Origin: CAZFVY01 sp964522665
GTDB lineage: Bacteria > Verrucomicrobiota > Verrucomicrobiia > Limisphaerales > CAZFVY01
Direction: 5' to 3'
Assembly: GCA_964522665.1 (NCBI GenBank)
Contig: CAZFVY010000011.1
Location: 1-64,000, forward strand
DNA length: 64,000 nt
The notes below the pieces were generated by a model, which had not been told where the DNA came from, searched no databases, and worked only from the letters and a program-made list of their open reading frames with translations. This document shows, in pieces, positions 40,057 through 48,571 of this stretch; position 1 is the first letter of the stretch; every line of letters begins with the position of its first letter. A program made the translations under genes and the position numbers.

Positions 40057-41145
40057 TTAGACTGTTACGGCGGGTACCTCGACCCAGCGCTTTTCCGCGG
40101 CCGATTGGGCCGCGGAATCGATCACTGCTTGCGCGCGCGCGCCATCGAAGAACGAAGGCTGGCACGGGCGCTGTTGAACGATGGCGTCGATAAACTCGAC
40201 CGCTTGATCGTAGCGAAAGGTGACCAGCGGGTTGCCGGCGTGAGGGTCGCGTAGGGAGGCTGGATGTTTGAGGAACTCGGTGGGTAGGGGAACGGTCTCC
40301 AAACCGGCTTTGCCGCGCCGCCCGATTTGCAATTCATGGGGCCGTTCCGTAAAAAACACGGCGGTTCCTTCACTGCCGTTGACTTCGCAGTAATCCTTGC
40401 TTTGCCAGCTTTCGCCGCGACCAGTCGCGATCTTGCTGCTCTCGAGCACGCCGGTGGCGCCATTCGCAAAGTCACCGATGATCGCGACCCAGTCTTCGAG
40501 ATCGGAGGTTTGTCCGTCGCGGGTGTCGATATAGCGCTTCGTGTTGGCCACCAAGCGGGCGAACGGGCCTAGCAGCAGGTGGGCGAAATCAATGCGGTGC
40601 GAGAGCATGTCGCCGAGTTCCCCGGTGCCGGCGAGTTTGGCGACCTGGCGCCAGCCGACCGAGCGGGTTCCCCAGTCCTGCAGGCGGCACGAGCGGAAGT
40701 GGTAGGGCTGGCCGATGGCGCCACTCTTAACCAAGTGGGCGAGGTACCGCATCGCGGGCACGAACCGATAAGTAAACGCGCTCAGGTGGCGAACGCCCGC
40801 CTTTTCCGCGGCGCGATACATGGCGAGACTCTCCGCGAAATTCATCGCGATCGGCTTCTCGCACAGAATGTGTTTGCCGGCGGCGGCGGCGGCCAGGGCG
40901 ATCGGCGCGTGCGCGATATTCGGCGTCGCGATGATGACCGCGTCCACGTCGGCGCGCGCCAGGACGTTCTCGTATTTTGAGGTCGTTTCCGACACGCCGG
41001 ACTGCTGGCTGGCGCGCTGGAGGACGCCCGGGTCGGTGTCACAAAGGGCAACGACGCGAGCTTCGGGACAGGTCGCCAAACCCGGCAGATGATTCTGCAA
41101 CGTGATTCCGCCGCAGCCAATGATGGCCACTCCGATCGTTTTCAT
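40057..41145 (-). CDS. Gfo/Idh/MocA-family oxidoreductase
   Basis: This protein of about 362 residues starts at ATG 41145 (MKTIGVAIIGCGGITLQNHLPGL), with the Rossmann GxGxxG-type start. The EKPIAMNFAESLAMYRAAEKAGV motif is the conserved EKP region, and RSCRLQDWGTRSVGWRQVAKLAGTGELGDMLSHRIDFAHLL includes the catalytic-side GDMxxHxID pattern. The family oxidises or reduces sugars and inositols with NAD(P). Substrate unknown. The 16-codon frame extension before this ATG is unsupported. It shares strand and order with the next gene and the SDR gene. Confidence 0.9.
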   Translation of the reverse strand: MKTIGVAIIGCGGITLQNHLPGLATCPEARVVALCDTDPGVLQRASQQSGVSETTSKYENVLARADVDAVIIATPNIAHAPIALAAAAAGKHILCEKPIAMNFAESLAMYRAAEKAGVRHLSAFTYRFVPAMRYLAHLVKSGAIGQPYHFRSCRLQDWGTRSVGWRQVAKLAGTGELGDMLSHRIDFAHLLLGPFARLVANTKRYIDTRDGQTSDLEDWVAIIGDFANGATGVLESSKIATGRGESWQSKDYCEVNGSEGTAVFFTERPHELQIGRRGKAGLETVPLPTEFLKHPASLRDPHAGNPLVTFRYDQAVEFIDAIVQQRPCQPSFFDGARAQAVIDSAAQSAAEKRWVEVPAVTV

Positions 41146-41241
41146 ATTGAGTAAGGAAAGTGGGGCGGAGGCAGGCAGGCCCAGCCGCGCCAATCACTGT
41201 TTATTGCGCCGCCATCGGACCAACCTCCGGCGAGGTTAAGA

Positions 41242-42405
41242 TCACACCGTGACCCACTGACGGGACTTGGCGGATTCCTCGACCGCCTCGAGCACCCGTT
41301 GATTGCGCAGGCCGTCCTCGAAGGTCGGCTGCACCGGTTTGCCGTTCGCGCAGGCGTTGACGAAATCCGCGATCGTATGGACGAAGGTGTGCTCGTAGCC
41401 GATGATGTGTCCCGGCGGCCACCAATTCCCGACGTAAGGATGCACGCCGCCCGGCTGGGTGACGAGGATGTCGCGGAAACCCTGGCGGTCGGACGCTTGG
41501 GTGTTGTCGAAGAACTTGAGCCGGTTCATGTCTTCGAAATCGAATTGCAGTGAACCCTTCGAGCCGTTGATTTCGATGGCGATATGATTCTTGCGACCCA
41601 GCGCGAAGCGGGTGGCTTCGAGGTTGGCCAGCGCGCCGCTCTTGAAGCGGCCGATGAACAGCGCGGCGTCGTCCACCGTGACCTTGCCCATCTTTTTGCC
41701 GGCCTTCGCGGTCAAACCCGCGCCTTTGCCGGTTTGATCCATCAAGGGGCGTTCTTTGATGAAGGTATTCATTAAGCCGGAGACTTCCTTGAACTCGCCG
41801 ACGAGGTAGCGGGCCAAATCAATGATGTGCGCGTTGATGTCGCCGTGGGTGCCACTGCCACTGATCCCTTTTTGGAGACGCCAGACGAGGGGGAATTCTG
41901 GATCGACAATCCAATCCTGCGCGTAGCGCGCGTAATAATGATAAATATCACCGATCACGCCCTCTTCGATATATTTTTTGGCCAGGGCAATCGCGGGAAT
42001 GCGGCGATAATTGTGGCAGACCATGTGCACAATCTTCGCTTTTTTGGCCGCGGCGAGCATGGCTTCGCACTGGCTGACGTTGAGAGCGAGCGGCTTTTCG
42101 CAGAGGACATGCTTGCCGGCCTGCGCGGCGGCGATGGCGATCTCGGCGTGGGAATCGTTCGGGGTATTGATGTCAATGACGTCAATGTCCGGGGACTCGA
42201 CCAACTTCTTCCAATCGGTGGCGGCGTTTTGCCAGCCGAATTGCTCGCGCGCGGCCTCGACGCCGGCCGGATCGCGACCGCAGATGGTGTGCATTTCCAC
42301 GTTGGCCTCGAGCGAGAAGAAGCGCGGCGCCTGGCGCCAGGCGTTCGAATGGGCTTTGCCCATAAAACGGTAGCCGATCATTCCAACGCGTAGTGATTTA
42401 GCCAT
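41242..42405 (-). CDS. Gfo/Idh/MocA-family oxidoreductase
   Basis: This protein of about 387 residues begins KSLRVGMIGYRFMGKAHSNAWRQAP with the GxGxMGxAH pattern of the family. The EKP motif is HVLCEKPLALNVSQCEAMLAAAKK, and HGDINAHIIDLARYLVGEFKEVSG is the family HxxD region. It resembles inositol- or deoxy-sugar-dehydrogenase-like members common in PVC bacteria. It is transcribed toward the second family member, 96 bases away. Both are likely in one pathway with the SDR gene, though the sugar is unknown. The divergent lpxD gene lies upstream. Confidence 0.9.
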   Translation of the reverse strand: MAKSLRVGMIGYRFMGKAHSNAWRQAPRFFSLEANVEMHTICGRDPAGVEAAREQFGWQNAATDWKKLVESPDIDVIDINTPNDSHAEIAIAAAQAGKHVLCEKPLALNVSQCEAMLAAAKKAKIVHMVCHNYRRIPAIALAKKYIEEGVIGDIYHYYARYAQDWIVDPEFPLVWRLQKGISGSGTHGDINAHIIDLARYLVGEFKEVSGLMNTFIKERPLMDQTGKGAGLTAKAGKKMGKVTVDDAALFIGRFKSGALANLEATRFALGRKNHIAIEINGSKGSLQFDFEDMNRLKFFDNTQASDRQGFRDILVTQPGGVHPYVGNWWPPGHIIGYEHTFVHTIADFVNACANGKPVQPTFEDGLRNQRVLEAVEESAKSRQWVTV

Positions 42406-42550
42406 AAATGATATAAACTAGATGTTGAATTCGATGCCCGGGACTCTATAGTGTCCGGCGTCGCCAAGTCAACGCGCGAACGCTCTGGGAAACCCAAAAT
42501 CGCGCGGGGAGGCCTTGTGGCCCAAAACTCTGGCGTGGGCGTTTTTGCCC

Positions 42551-42558
42551 GGAAAGAG
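42551..42558 (+). promoter_or_regulatory. Ribosome binding site deciding the lpxD start
   Basis: GGAAAGAG ends seven bases before ATG 42566. It supports that start over the earlier in-frame ATG at 42515, which would extend the protein with non-family sequence. Confidence 0.55.
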
Positions 42559-42565
42559 ATGCGTT

Positions 42566-43624
42566 ATGGTTTTTACCGCGGCTGAGATCGCTAAAGAGTT
42601 GGGAGGGGAAGTATTCGGGGATGGCTCCGTCGGGTTGAGTGGTTTTGCGCCGGCGAGCAACGCCAAAGCCGGGGACCTTACGTTCGCCGAAAATGCCACC
42701 TTTTTTACCCAAGCCGACCAAACCGCCGCCTCGGCCATCCTGGTGGACAAAGAGTTCACGTCGAGCCGCAAGGCGGTGATTCGAGTCGCCAGCGCCCGCA
42801 TCGCTTCCGCCCGGATTCTGGCGATGTTTTATCCGGAGCCGAAGGCGACGCCCGGGGTGCATCCCTGCGCCATCGTCTCGGCTTCCGCCGAAATCGATCC
42901 GAGCGCTTCCGTGGGACCGCACTGCGTCATCGGCGATCGGGTCAAGCTTGGACCGGGGGTCGTGCTTGATGGCGGAAATCATATTGGCGCGGATTGTCAG
43001 GTGGGTGACGAGTCGCGGCTCTTCCCGAAGGTCACGCTGTATCCCAAGACGCAGGTTGGTCGCCGCGTGCGGATTCACGCGGGGACGGTGATCGGCTCGG
43101 ATGGCTTCGGCTACGTTTGGGACACTAGTTTTCATCGGAAGATTCCGCAGATCGGGTCGGTGCTCATTCACGATGACGTCGAGATTGGCGCGAACGTGAC
43201 GATTGATCGTGGCGCGCTTGGGCCGACGGTCATCGGCCGCGGCACGAAGATCGATAATTTGGTGCAGATCGCGCACAATGTGAATATCGGCGAGCACTGT
43301 TTGATCGTCGCCCAAGTGGGCATCGCCGGGAGCACGAAGCTGGGCGCCGGCGTGACCTTGGCCGGGCAGGTTGGCGTGGCCGGGCATCTGAAGATCGGCA
43401 ATCGCGTGACGGTCGCGGCGCAATCGGGGGTGATGCACGAAATTGGCGACGGCCAAAAATGGTTCGGCTCGCCCGCGCAACCGGATCACACGATGAAACG
43501 GCAGTTGCTCGCGCTCAAGCGCCTGCCCGAACTCGCGCGCCGCCTCGCCGAGGTTGAGCGGCATTTGGGTCCGCTACCGCCGGAAGCTGAGGCCCCCAAA
43601 TCGACCCCGCCGCATGACGCTTGA
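42566..43624 (+). CDS. lpxD: UDP-3-O-acylglucosamine N-acyltransferase LpxD
   Basis: This protein of about 352 residues starts at ATG 42566, supported by a ribosome site. The N-terminal uridine-binding part (FTAAEIAKELGGEVFGDGSVGLSGFAPASNAKAGDLTFAEN) is followed by hexapeptide repeats forming a left-handed beta helix, e.g. GVVLDGGNHIGADCQVGDESRLFPKVTLYPKTQVGRRVRIHAGTVIGSDGFGYV. The catalytic His is in LVQIAHNVNIGEHCLIVAQVGIAGS. It transfers the second acyl chain in lipid A synthesis, so the organism is predicted to have an LPS outer membrane. Its stop overlaps the next start by 11 bases. Confidence 0.93.
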   Translation: MVFTAAEIAKELGGEVFGDGSVGLSGFAPASNAKAGDLTFAENATFFTQADQTAASAILVDKEFTSSRKAVIRVASARIASARILAMFYPEPKATPGVHPCAIVSASAEIDPSASVGPHCVIGDRVKLGPGVVLDGGNHIGADCQVGDESRLFPKVTLYPKTQVGRRVRIHAGTVIGSDGFGYVWDTSFHRKIPQIGSVLIHDDVEIGANVTIDRGALGPTVIGRGTKIDNLVQIAHNVNIGEHCLIVAQVGIAGSTKLGAGVTLAGQVGVAGHLKIGNRVTVAAQSGVMHEIGDGQKWFGSPAQPDHTMKRQLLALKRLPELARRLAEVERHLGPLPPEAEAPKSTPPHDA

Positions 43625-44102
43625 AGCGGAGTTATTGACGCTCGATCAACTGCCGGGATGGCGGGCTGCCTTTCGCGCGACCGGCGGAAGGTTGGTGGTG
43701 ACCAATGGCTGCTTTGATATTCTGCATACTGGACACGTTCAGTACCTCGTTACCGGACGAAGCCAGGGCGATGCGTTATTGGTAGGCGTCAACGGCGACG
43801 CTTCGGTGCGCGCGCTGAAAGGGGAAGGACGTCCGCTCAATTCTGAAACCGATCGGGCGCGAGTTTTGGCGGCGCTGCGCGCCGTCGATGCGGTCTGCAT
43901 TTTTCCCGAACCCCAGGCGACCCGCTTTCTGGGGCTGGCGCGGCCTGATGTTTACGTGAAGGGGGGCGACTACACGCTCGAAACCCTCAATCAGGACGAA
44001 CGGCGCGCGGTCGAGCTGGGCGGCGGCAGAATCGTCATCATCCCGTTTCTGCCCGGACGCTCGACGACTGGCTTGCTGGAAAAAATCGGACGCCAACAAT
44101 AA
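43614..44102 (+). CDS. rfaE2: D-glycero-beta-D-manno-heptose 1-phosphate adenylyltransferase
   Basis: This protein of about 162 residues starts at ATG 43614 inside the end of lpxD. The nucleotidyltransferase motif is VVTNGCFDILHTGHVQYL (HxGH), followed by VGVNGDASVRALKGEGRPLN, YVKGGDYTLETL and the end STTGLLEKI. It corresponds to the C-terminal domain of HldE (the rfaE2 type), which makes ADP-heptose for LPS core. The kinase half is not fused here and must be elsewhere. The 11-base overlap with lpxD suggests one LPS-related unit. Confidence 0.9.
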   Translation: MTLEAELLTLDQLPGWRAAFRATGGRLVVTNGCFDILHTGHVQYLVTGRSQGDALLVGVNGDASVRALKGEGRPLNSETDRARVLAALRAVDAVCIFPEPQATRFLGLARPDVYVKGGDYTLETLNQDERRAVELGGGRIVIIPFLPGRSTTGLLEKIGRQQ

Positions 44103-44155
44103 GCGCGAGCGGTAGCGAGCCGCCCCACTTTGGCCGCTCGTTGCAAGGCGGTTCG

Positions 44156-45379
44156 TCACTTCCTAACGCTCAGGTCCACCGACTCGATCGCGGAGTGGCC
44201 GGACTTTTGGAATGGCCTTGGCATCGGCTGGATGGCCCCGTTCGCGTCAATCGTCCGGGATTGAAAAACATAATCGCCCGCCGGAATTCCGGGGAGCTTG
44301 ACTGCCCAAAGAACCCTCGTCAGTCGCATTGGCCAAACCCGGGGACGGCCGGTTGCCGGGTCAAATCCCATCGTGCCAGCGGGAATCCGTCCGCCCGGCA
44401 GATCGTTCCACCGCTTCGGGGGCGGGAGGACTCGCGCGTCGAGCCAATCAACCACCGGTTGCGCCGAGTCTGATGAGTGAACGGAAACCTGCACTTTCGA
44501 CAACCCTGAGACACCGACTTGGGCGTAACCGGTGACAGGGATCGGTTCGCCTGGTTTGACCTGGGCCGGCACGGAAAGGGCGCCGGCAAACGTCTTGAGG
44601 GCGCTGTCCACGTCGTTGTTGCCCTCGGCGTACGTGTCGTTGGCATGAAAGAGATTGGACAGGACCACGCGCGTGAGCCATTTGATCGATTTGAATCCGT
44701 AAGCCTCGGGCACAACGACGCGGACCGGACCGCCGCGCTGGCTATCGAGCCAGTCGCCATTCAATTTGTAGCAGAGGATGACCGGCGGCAGGTCGAACGG
44801 GTCTTCCAGGACGCGATCAATTGGGAGTGAACTGCGAAACATTTGTTTCGGATCGTCGTTGTGGTAACCGTAGTAAAAAACGCGCCGCAGATTCTCGCGC
44901 GGTTGCGTCAGCCAGACCACTTCACGCAATGGAACGCCCTCCCAGAGGCCCATGCCCAGCGGGCGGCCGAGGTTCAGACAGGTCATCAGCTTGGCGAAAC
45001 GGACGCTATGCTTTTCCGCCAGTTTCATCAGTCCGGCGAAGTCGAGGGCGGTCCCATCCTTTTGCAACAGCTGCCGCCGAAGACTCGCCGGATTTTCGGG
45101 ATCGGAAATGACCTCCAATTTCCAGGTCTCACGGGTGATCCCAGCCGCGCGCTTTTTTTCTTCGGGCAACGAATGGGGTAGCGGTGTGCCGCGGGAGACG
45201 TCCTTAAACTTGTCAGACGGCGTGAAGTACGGTTCAAACTGTTCGAGCGGCTTGTTTCCCTCTGGAACGATCGCCTCGGTCTTGCCAACCAGCGGCTCAA
45301 GGTTCATCGCCGCCGCGCCCGTTACGCCTAGGCGGATGAAGCGCCGTCGGTTCAGGGGCAATGGCGTTTCCTGGTTCAT
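44156..45379 (-). CDS. Tat-exported sulfite-oxidase-family molybdoenzyme
   Basis: This protein of about 407 residues starts at ATG 45379. The Tat signal is LNRRRFIRLGVTGAAA, so it folds with cofactor before export. The molybdopterin domain has KLMTCLNLGRPLGMGLWEGVPLREVVWLT with Cys134 as the probable Mo ligand, then PPVILCYKLNGDWLDSQRGGPVRVVVPEAYGFKSIKWL and the C-terminal Ig-like dimerisation part (GEPIPVTGYAQVGVSG). It is closest to SUOX or MsrP-type enzymes. No heme domain or membrane cytochrome partner is visible next to it. Substrate (sulfite or methionine sulfoxide) is unknown. Confidence 0.88.
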   Translation of the reverse strand: MNQETPLPLNRRRFIRLGVTGAAAMNLEPLVGKTEAIVPEGNKPLEQFEPYFTPSDKFKDVSRGTPLPHSLPEEKKRAAGITRETWKLEVISDPENPASLRRQLLQKDGTALDFAGLMKLAEKHSVRFAKLMTCLNLGRPLGMGLWEGVPLREVVWLTQPRENLRRVFYYGYHNDDPKQMFRSSLPIDRVLEDPFDLPPVILCYKLNGDWLDSQRGGPVRVVVPEAYGFKSIKWLTRVVLSNLFHANDTYAEGNNDVDSALKTFAGALSVPAQVKPGEPIPVTGYAQVGVSGLSKVQVSVHSSDSAQPVVDWLDARVLPPPKRWNDLPGGRIPAGTMGFDPATGRPRVWPMRLTRVLWAVKLPGIPAGDYVFQSRTIDANGAIQPMPRPFQKSGHSAIESVDLSVRK

Positions 45380-45811
45380 GGTTGGCCCAAAATATGTCTG
45401 GCAATAGCTCTGGGTCAACGATCAAGCGTCGATTGGCGCCGCTCATTGCCGGGGCGTTCAGTCGGAAGCTGGCTGGGCTTCGTGTTCTTCTCCACGCATG
45501 GCGCTAGCGCTTGATCACGACTGCGGCGGCTGAACGCCGTGGTGACGCCGACTTGGAAGGGGGCATCACTTTGCTACCGATGCGGCTCGGCGGAAAAGCG
45601 GTGTCGCGCTGCGCTTGCCACCGCACTCCACAAGCGGTCCGATGACACGCGGAAGCATTCGAGCGAGACTGACGAACGAGTCAGCGTAAAGAGCAAACGG
45701 GGTGGATGCCTTCGTTGCCAGTCGTTCGCTGGAAGTGAATCGTCGTGGTTTTCCAGCGAATACCAATCGCGAGGCGCAGTGTTTACCGCATCAGTATCGC
45801 ATCCGGATATG
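45380..45811. other. Non-coding stretch of about 430 bases
   Basis: This gap lies between the molybdoenzyme start and the end of the large phosphoesterase gene. A 337-codon plus-strand frame crosses it, but most of that frame is antisense to the phosphoesterase gene and it has no family motif. On the minus strand the short run at 45583-45629 looks like a dispersed repeat (see that entry). No RNA gene or clear promoter is visible. Confidence 0.45.
45583..45629 (-). repeat. Possible dispersed non-coding repeat (GGKRSATPL type)
   Basis: Read on the minus strand in one frame this run gives ECGGKRSATPLFRRA. I recall that short translation turning up often in spurious gene calls from Verrucomicrobia and Planctomycetes genomes, which suggests a dispersed repeat rather than a gene. 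It has no start or stop arrangement of its own here. Confidence 0.35.
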
Positions 45812-48526
45812 TTAGTCGGCGTGACCGGAGTTATGAACCGGAGTGATCGCCCACGAGGGGTAGGGAGCTTGGGACCCCATCTGCGCGCACCAGATGATGT
45901 GGTTGAGGAGGTCTTCGGGGCAGTCGTCGGCGTCTTCGAGCGGGAGTTTTCCCGAGGCGATGGCGTACTTACGCTGCAGTGGATCGCTGATGCGGCGCGG
46001 TTCCGGATTCATCTGGTCGAGAGGGATGTTGTTGGTCACGGCGGTGTACGGCGTGAGGTCAAGCGTGTCCGAGAAGCAGGCGGACATCGGTTGCGCCGTG
46101 GCGTCCATTTGATTCATCGGGGGCAGGCCGAGGATCAATTCCATCGTGCGCAGGAGGGCCGGTTGATTGTAGTTGTTATGGACCGTGCCGTGGTGGCGCG
46201 AGTAAGGGCTGACGACATACGCGGTGGTGCGATAGCCGCTGACATGATCCCAACCGGCCTGCGGGTCATCTTCGATGCCGAAAACGCAGGTGTCCTTCCA
46301 AAACAGGCTGTGGCTCAAGGCTTCCACAATCTGTCCGAAGGCGAGGTCGTTATCGGCGACTTGCGCGGCGGGGCTGGGCGAACCGGCGCGGGTCCCGGAG
46401 GTATGATCGTTCGGCAGGCAGATGATGAGAAGCTCGGGCATTTTGCCATCCTGCTCGAATTGATGGAGTTCTTTGATGAACTCCGCCGCCCGAAAGACGT
46501 CGGGAATGCTCAGGTCCCAACCGACGGTGTTGGTGTTGAGGTAGGGCTTTAACGAGGCGATCGCCGGTCGAGCGTGAATCCGGGTAAGGCCGGTTTGATT
46601 GACGAAATCATGATAGTAATCAAGGAAGCCCGGATCTCCCTTTTTCTTCGCGTCGGTCCAGCCGGCGACGGTAATCGCGAATTCGCCGTAATCACGCAGC
46701 GTTTTGCCGTGTTTGATCGCGTTGTCCCAGATGAATCCGGTGGAGGCGTAGGCGAGGGCGTCCACGTCCCGATCCTCCATGCCGTCCGGATAGCTGCGCG
46801 GAAAACCGGCGAACGATTTTTCCATGTAATCAGTCGCGAAGGCGGTATCGGCCCATTGATGGCCGTCCGCGCTCAGGATTCCCGAGCAATAGGTGTTGTC
46901 GAGCAGCACGAATTCGCGGCAAAACTTGTGTTGATTGGGGGTGAACTTTTCGCCGAAAACGCAGAGTTTCGGATTGCCGTCACCTTCGGGCAGGTCGCCC
47001 AGAACCTGATCGTACGTCCGGTTTTCTTTGATGATATAAACGACGTGGTGAAACAGCGACGGTTCGCCGGCGCGTTCGGGGATGGGGCGGGGAGCCATGT
47101 TTGGACGGGGCGGCAAAAACGCGGCTTGCGCGGCGGCGTGCTGATAATTCCGCAGGGCGATCACGGTGTCGTCGGCAAGTTGTTTCTTGTCAGGGAGCGA
47201 AATGAGCGAAAGCGTGCCGAAGTACTGATGCGAGCCGAGACGGCGCTGTTGGTCCGGCGCGAACCGCCGGCCCGAGCCGATGCCTTTGATATTGGCCACG
47301 TAAATCGCGCGCCGGGACGAGTCGAACGTAATCGCGCCCGGAAACCAGCCGGTCGGAATCAACCCGGTCAGCTTCGTGTGACCGGGCCGGAAGGCAAGCA
47401 CGGCAATCGCGTTCTGAGTTCCGTTGCAGACGTAGAGGTTTTCGCCGGCGGCATCGAACGCGAGCGCATTGGGGCTGGCCCCAAATGGATCGTTGGGCTG
47501 CCAGCGCATCGAGACGGTTTCCACAACCCGATCGGAACGGGTGTCGATCACGCTCAACGTGTCGCTGTTCGCGTTGGCCACGACCAGATTGTGGGCGTCG
47601 GGGGAGAGGGCCAAGGCGGAAGCGTGCAACCCGACCATAATCTCGGCGGTCGTCTTGCCCGCTTCCAAATCAATGACCGAAACCGAGCCTTCATTGGCAA
47701 TAAACCGCACGGGATCGACCCGGACGGTCGCTCCGATGCCAATGGGGCCGGTCAGGGTTTGGGTATCGGGCCGGCGGCCGCCCCAATTGCTGACGTACGC
47801 CTTGTTCCCGACGAGTAATACGTCGTAGGGGACGTTCCCAACGTCGAAGAGGCGTAGTTGCCTGCCCGTGGCGGCGTCCATTTCGAGCAGCCGATTTGAG
47901 ACGTTAAGGGCGACGTAGAGCCGGCTACCGTCAGCCGAAACAGCCAGACCAGCGGGTATTTCTTTGTGGCGGTACGAGAGACCCGTTTCCGGCAAGGGGA
48001 ACGAATAAAGCGGCGCGCAGCGATGATCCGCGCCAACCGCGAAAACCTTCACGCTGCCCTTGACATTGGAAAGATAAATCCGCGTCCCATCCGGTGAAAA
48101 CCGGAGCCCGGTGTAACTCAATTCTCCGTCTTTGTCGGGCGTCAGCAGGTGGGACGAAACCGCGTCGGCATTCTCCGTGGTGGCTTTTTCCGACGGCAGC
48201 GCGACCCGCTGAAGCACGGCGCCGGAAGCCGGGTCAAGCAACACCAGTTCGGCGGTTTTGCCGGAGGTGACGAGAAGTTTTCCGTCCGGACTGAGGACCA
48301 ATCCTTGGGGGCGCAGGCCGGGAAGTTCAACTTGCCTGCCGGCGGGAGTGAGCACCTGATTAATCGGCAACACGATGCGGCCTTCGCCCGCCGTATTGAC
48401 CGGTTCCAGCGGCTCGATGACGGTGTAAACCTTGCTTGGAGTCGTGACGCAGCTCGCAAGGACAGCTACGAGTGAGACCGTCAGGCCAATGGCGCGGCGT
48501 CCAAACGGACGTGATTTGCGATTCAT
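45812..48526 (-). CDS. Propeller-phosphoesterase fusion lipoprotein
   Basis: This 904-residue protein has a lipoprotein signal ending LVAVLASCVTTP. Residues of about 60 to 470 form a YVTN-type beta propeller (LPGLRPQGLVLSPDGKLLVTSG, GLRFSPDGTRIYLSNVKGSV, LAVSADGSRLYVALN, ALSPDAHNLVVANANSDTLSVIDT). From about residue 510 a phosphoesterase domain begins: HHVVYIIKENRTYDQVLGDLPEG (the ENRTxDxxxG motif of PLC/AcpA type), LSADGHQWADTAFATDYMEKSF, and FGIEDDPQAGWDHVSGYRTTAYVVSPYSRH near the end. It is probably anchored at the outer face and cleaves phosphate esters. It is followed upstream by an alkaline-phosphatase-family gene. Confidence 0.88.
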   Translation of the reverse strand: MNRKSRPFGRRAIGLTVSLVAVLASCVTTPSKVYTVIEPLEPVNTAGEGRIVLPINQVLTPAGRQVELPGLRPQGLVLSPDGKLLVTSGKTAELVLLDPASGAVLQRVALPSEKATTENADAVSSHLLTPDKDGELSYTGLRFSPDGTRIYLSNVKGSVKVFAVGADHRCAPLYSFPLPETGLSYRHKEIPAGLAVSADGSRLYVALNVSNRLLEMDAATGRQLRLFDVGNVPYDVLLVGNKAYVSNWGGRRPDTQTLTGPIGIGATVRVDPVRFIANEGSVSVIDLEAGKTTAEIMVGLHASALALSPDAHNLVVANANSDTLSVIDTRSDRVVETVSMRWQPNDPFGASPNALAFDAAGENLYVCNGTQNAIAVLAFRPGHTKLTGLIPTGWFPGAITFDSSRRAIYVANIKGIGSGRRFAPDQQRRLGSHQYFGTLSLISLPDKKQLADDTVIALRNYQHAAAQAAFLPPRPNMAPRPIPERAGEPSLFHHVVYIIKENRTYDQVLGDLPEGDGNPKLCVFGEKFTPNQHKFCREFVLLDNTYCSGILSADGHQWADTAFATDYMEKSFAGFPRSYPDGMEDRDVDALAYASTGFIWDNAIKHGKTLRDYGEFAITVAGWTDAKKKGDPGFLDYYHDFVNQTGLTRIHARPAIASLKPYLNTNTVGWDLSIPDVFRAAEFIKELHQFEQDGKMPELLIICLPNDHTSGTRAGSPSPAAQVADNDLAFGQIVEALSHSLFWKDTCVFGIEDDPQAGWDHVSGYRTTAYVVSPYSRHHGTVHNNYNQPALLRTMELILGLPPMNQMDATAQPMSACFSDTLDLTPYTAVTNNIPLDQMNPEPRRISDPLQRKYAIASGKLPLEDADDCPEDLLNHIIWCAQMGSQAPYPSWAITPVHNSGHAD

Positions 48527-48571
48527 AGATGATTTCCGAACAGACGACGGAGAAGGCCGGGTTGTTCAGAC

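Noticed and set aside
42446..43564. A 372-codon minus-strand frame over lpxD
   Set aside because: It is antisense to hexapeptide repeats, whose regular codons keep the opposite strand open.
45539..46552. A 337-codon plus-strand frame across a gap and a gene end
   Set aside because: Most of it is antisense to the phosphoesterase gene and the remainder lies over the presumed repeat; no family match was seen.
46574..47818. A 414-codon plus-strand frame over the phosphoesterase fusion
   Set aside because: It is antisense to a gene with propeller and ENRTYD motifs and its sequence resembles no protein family.
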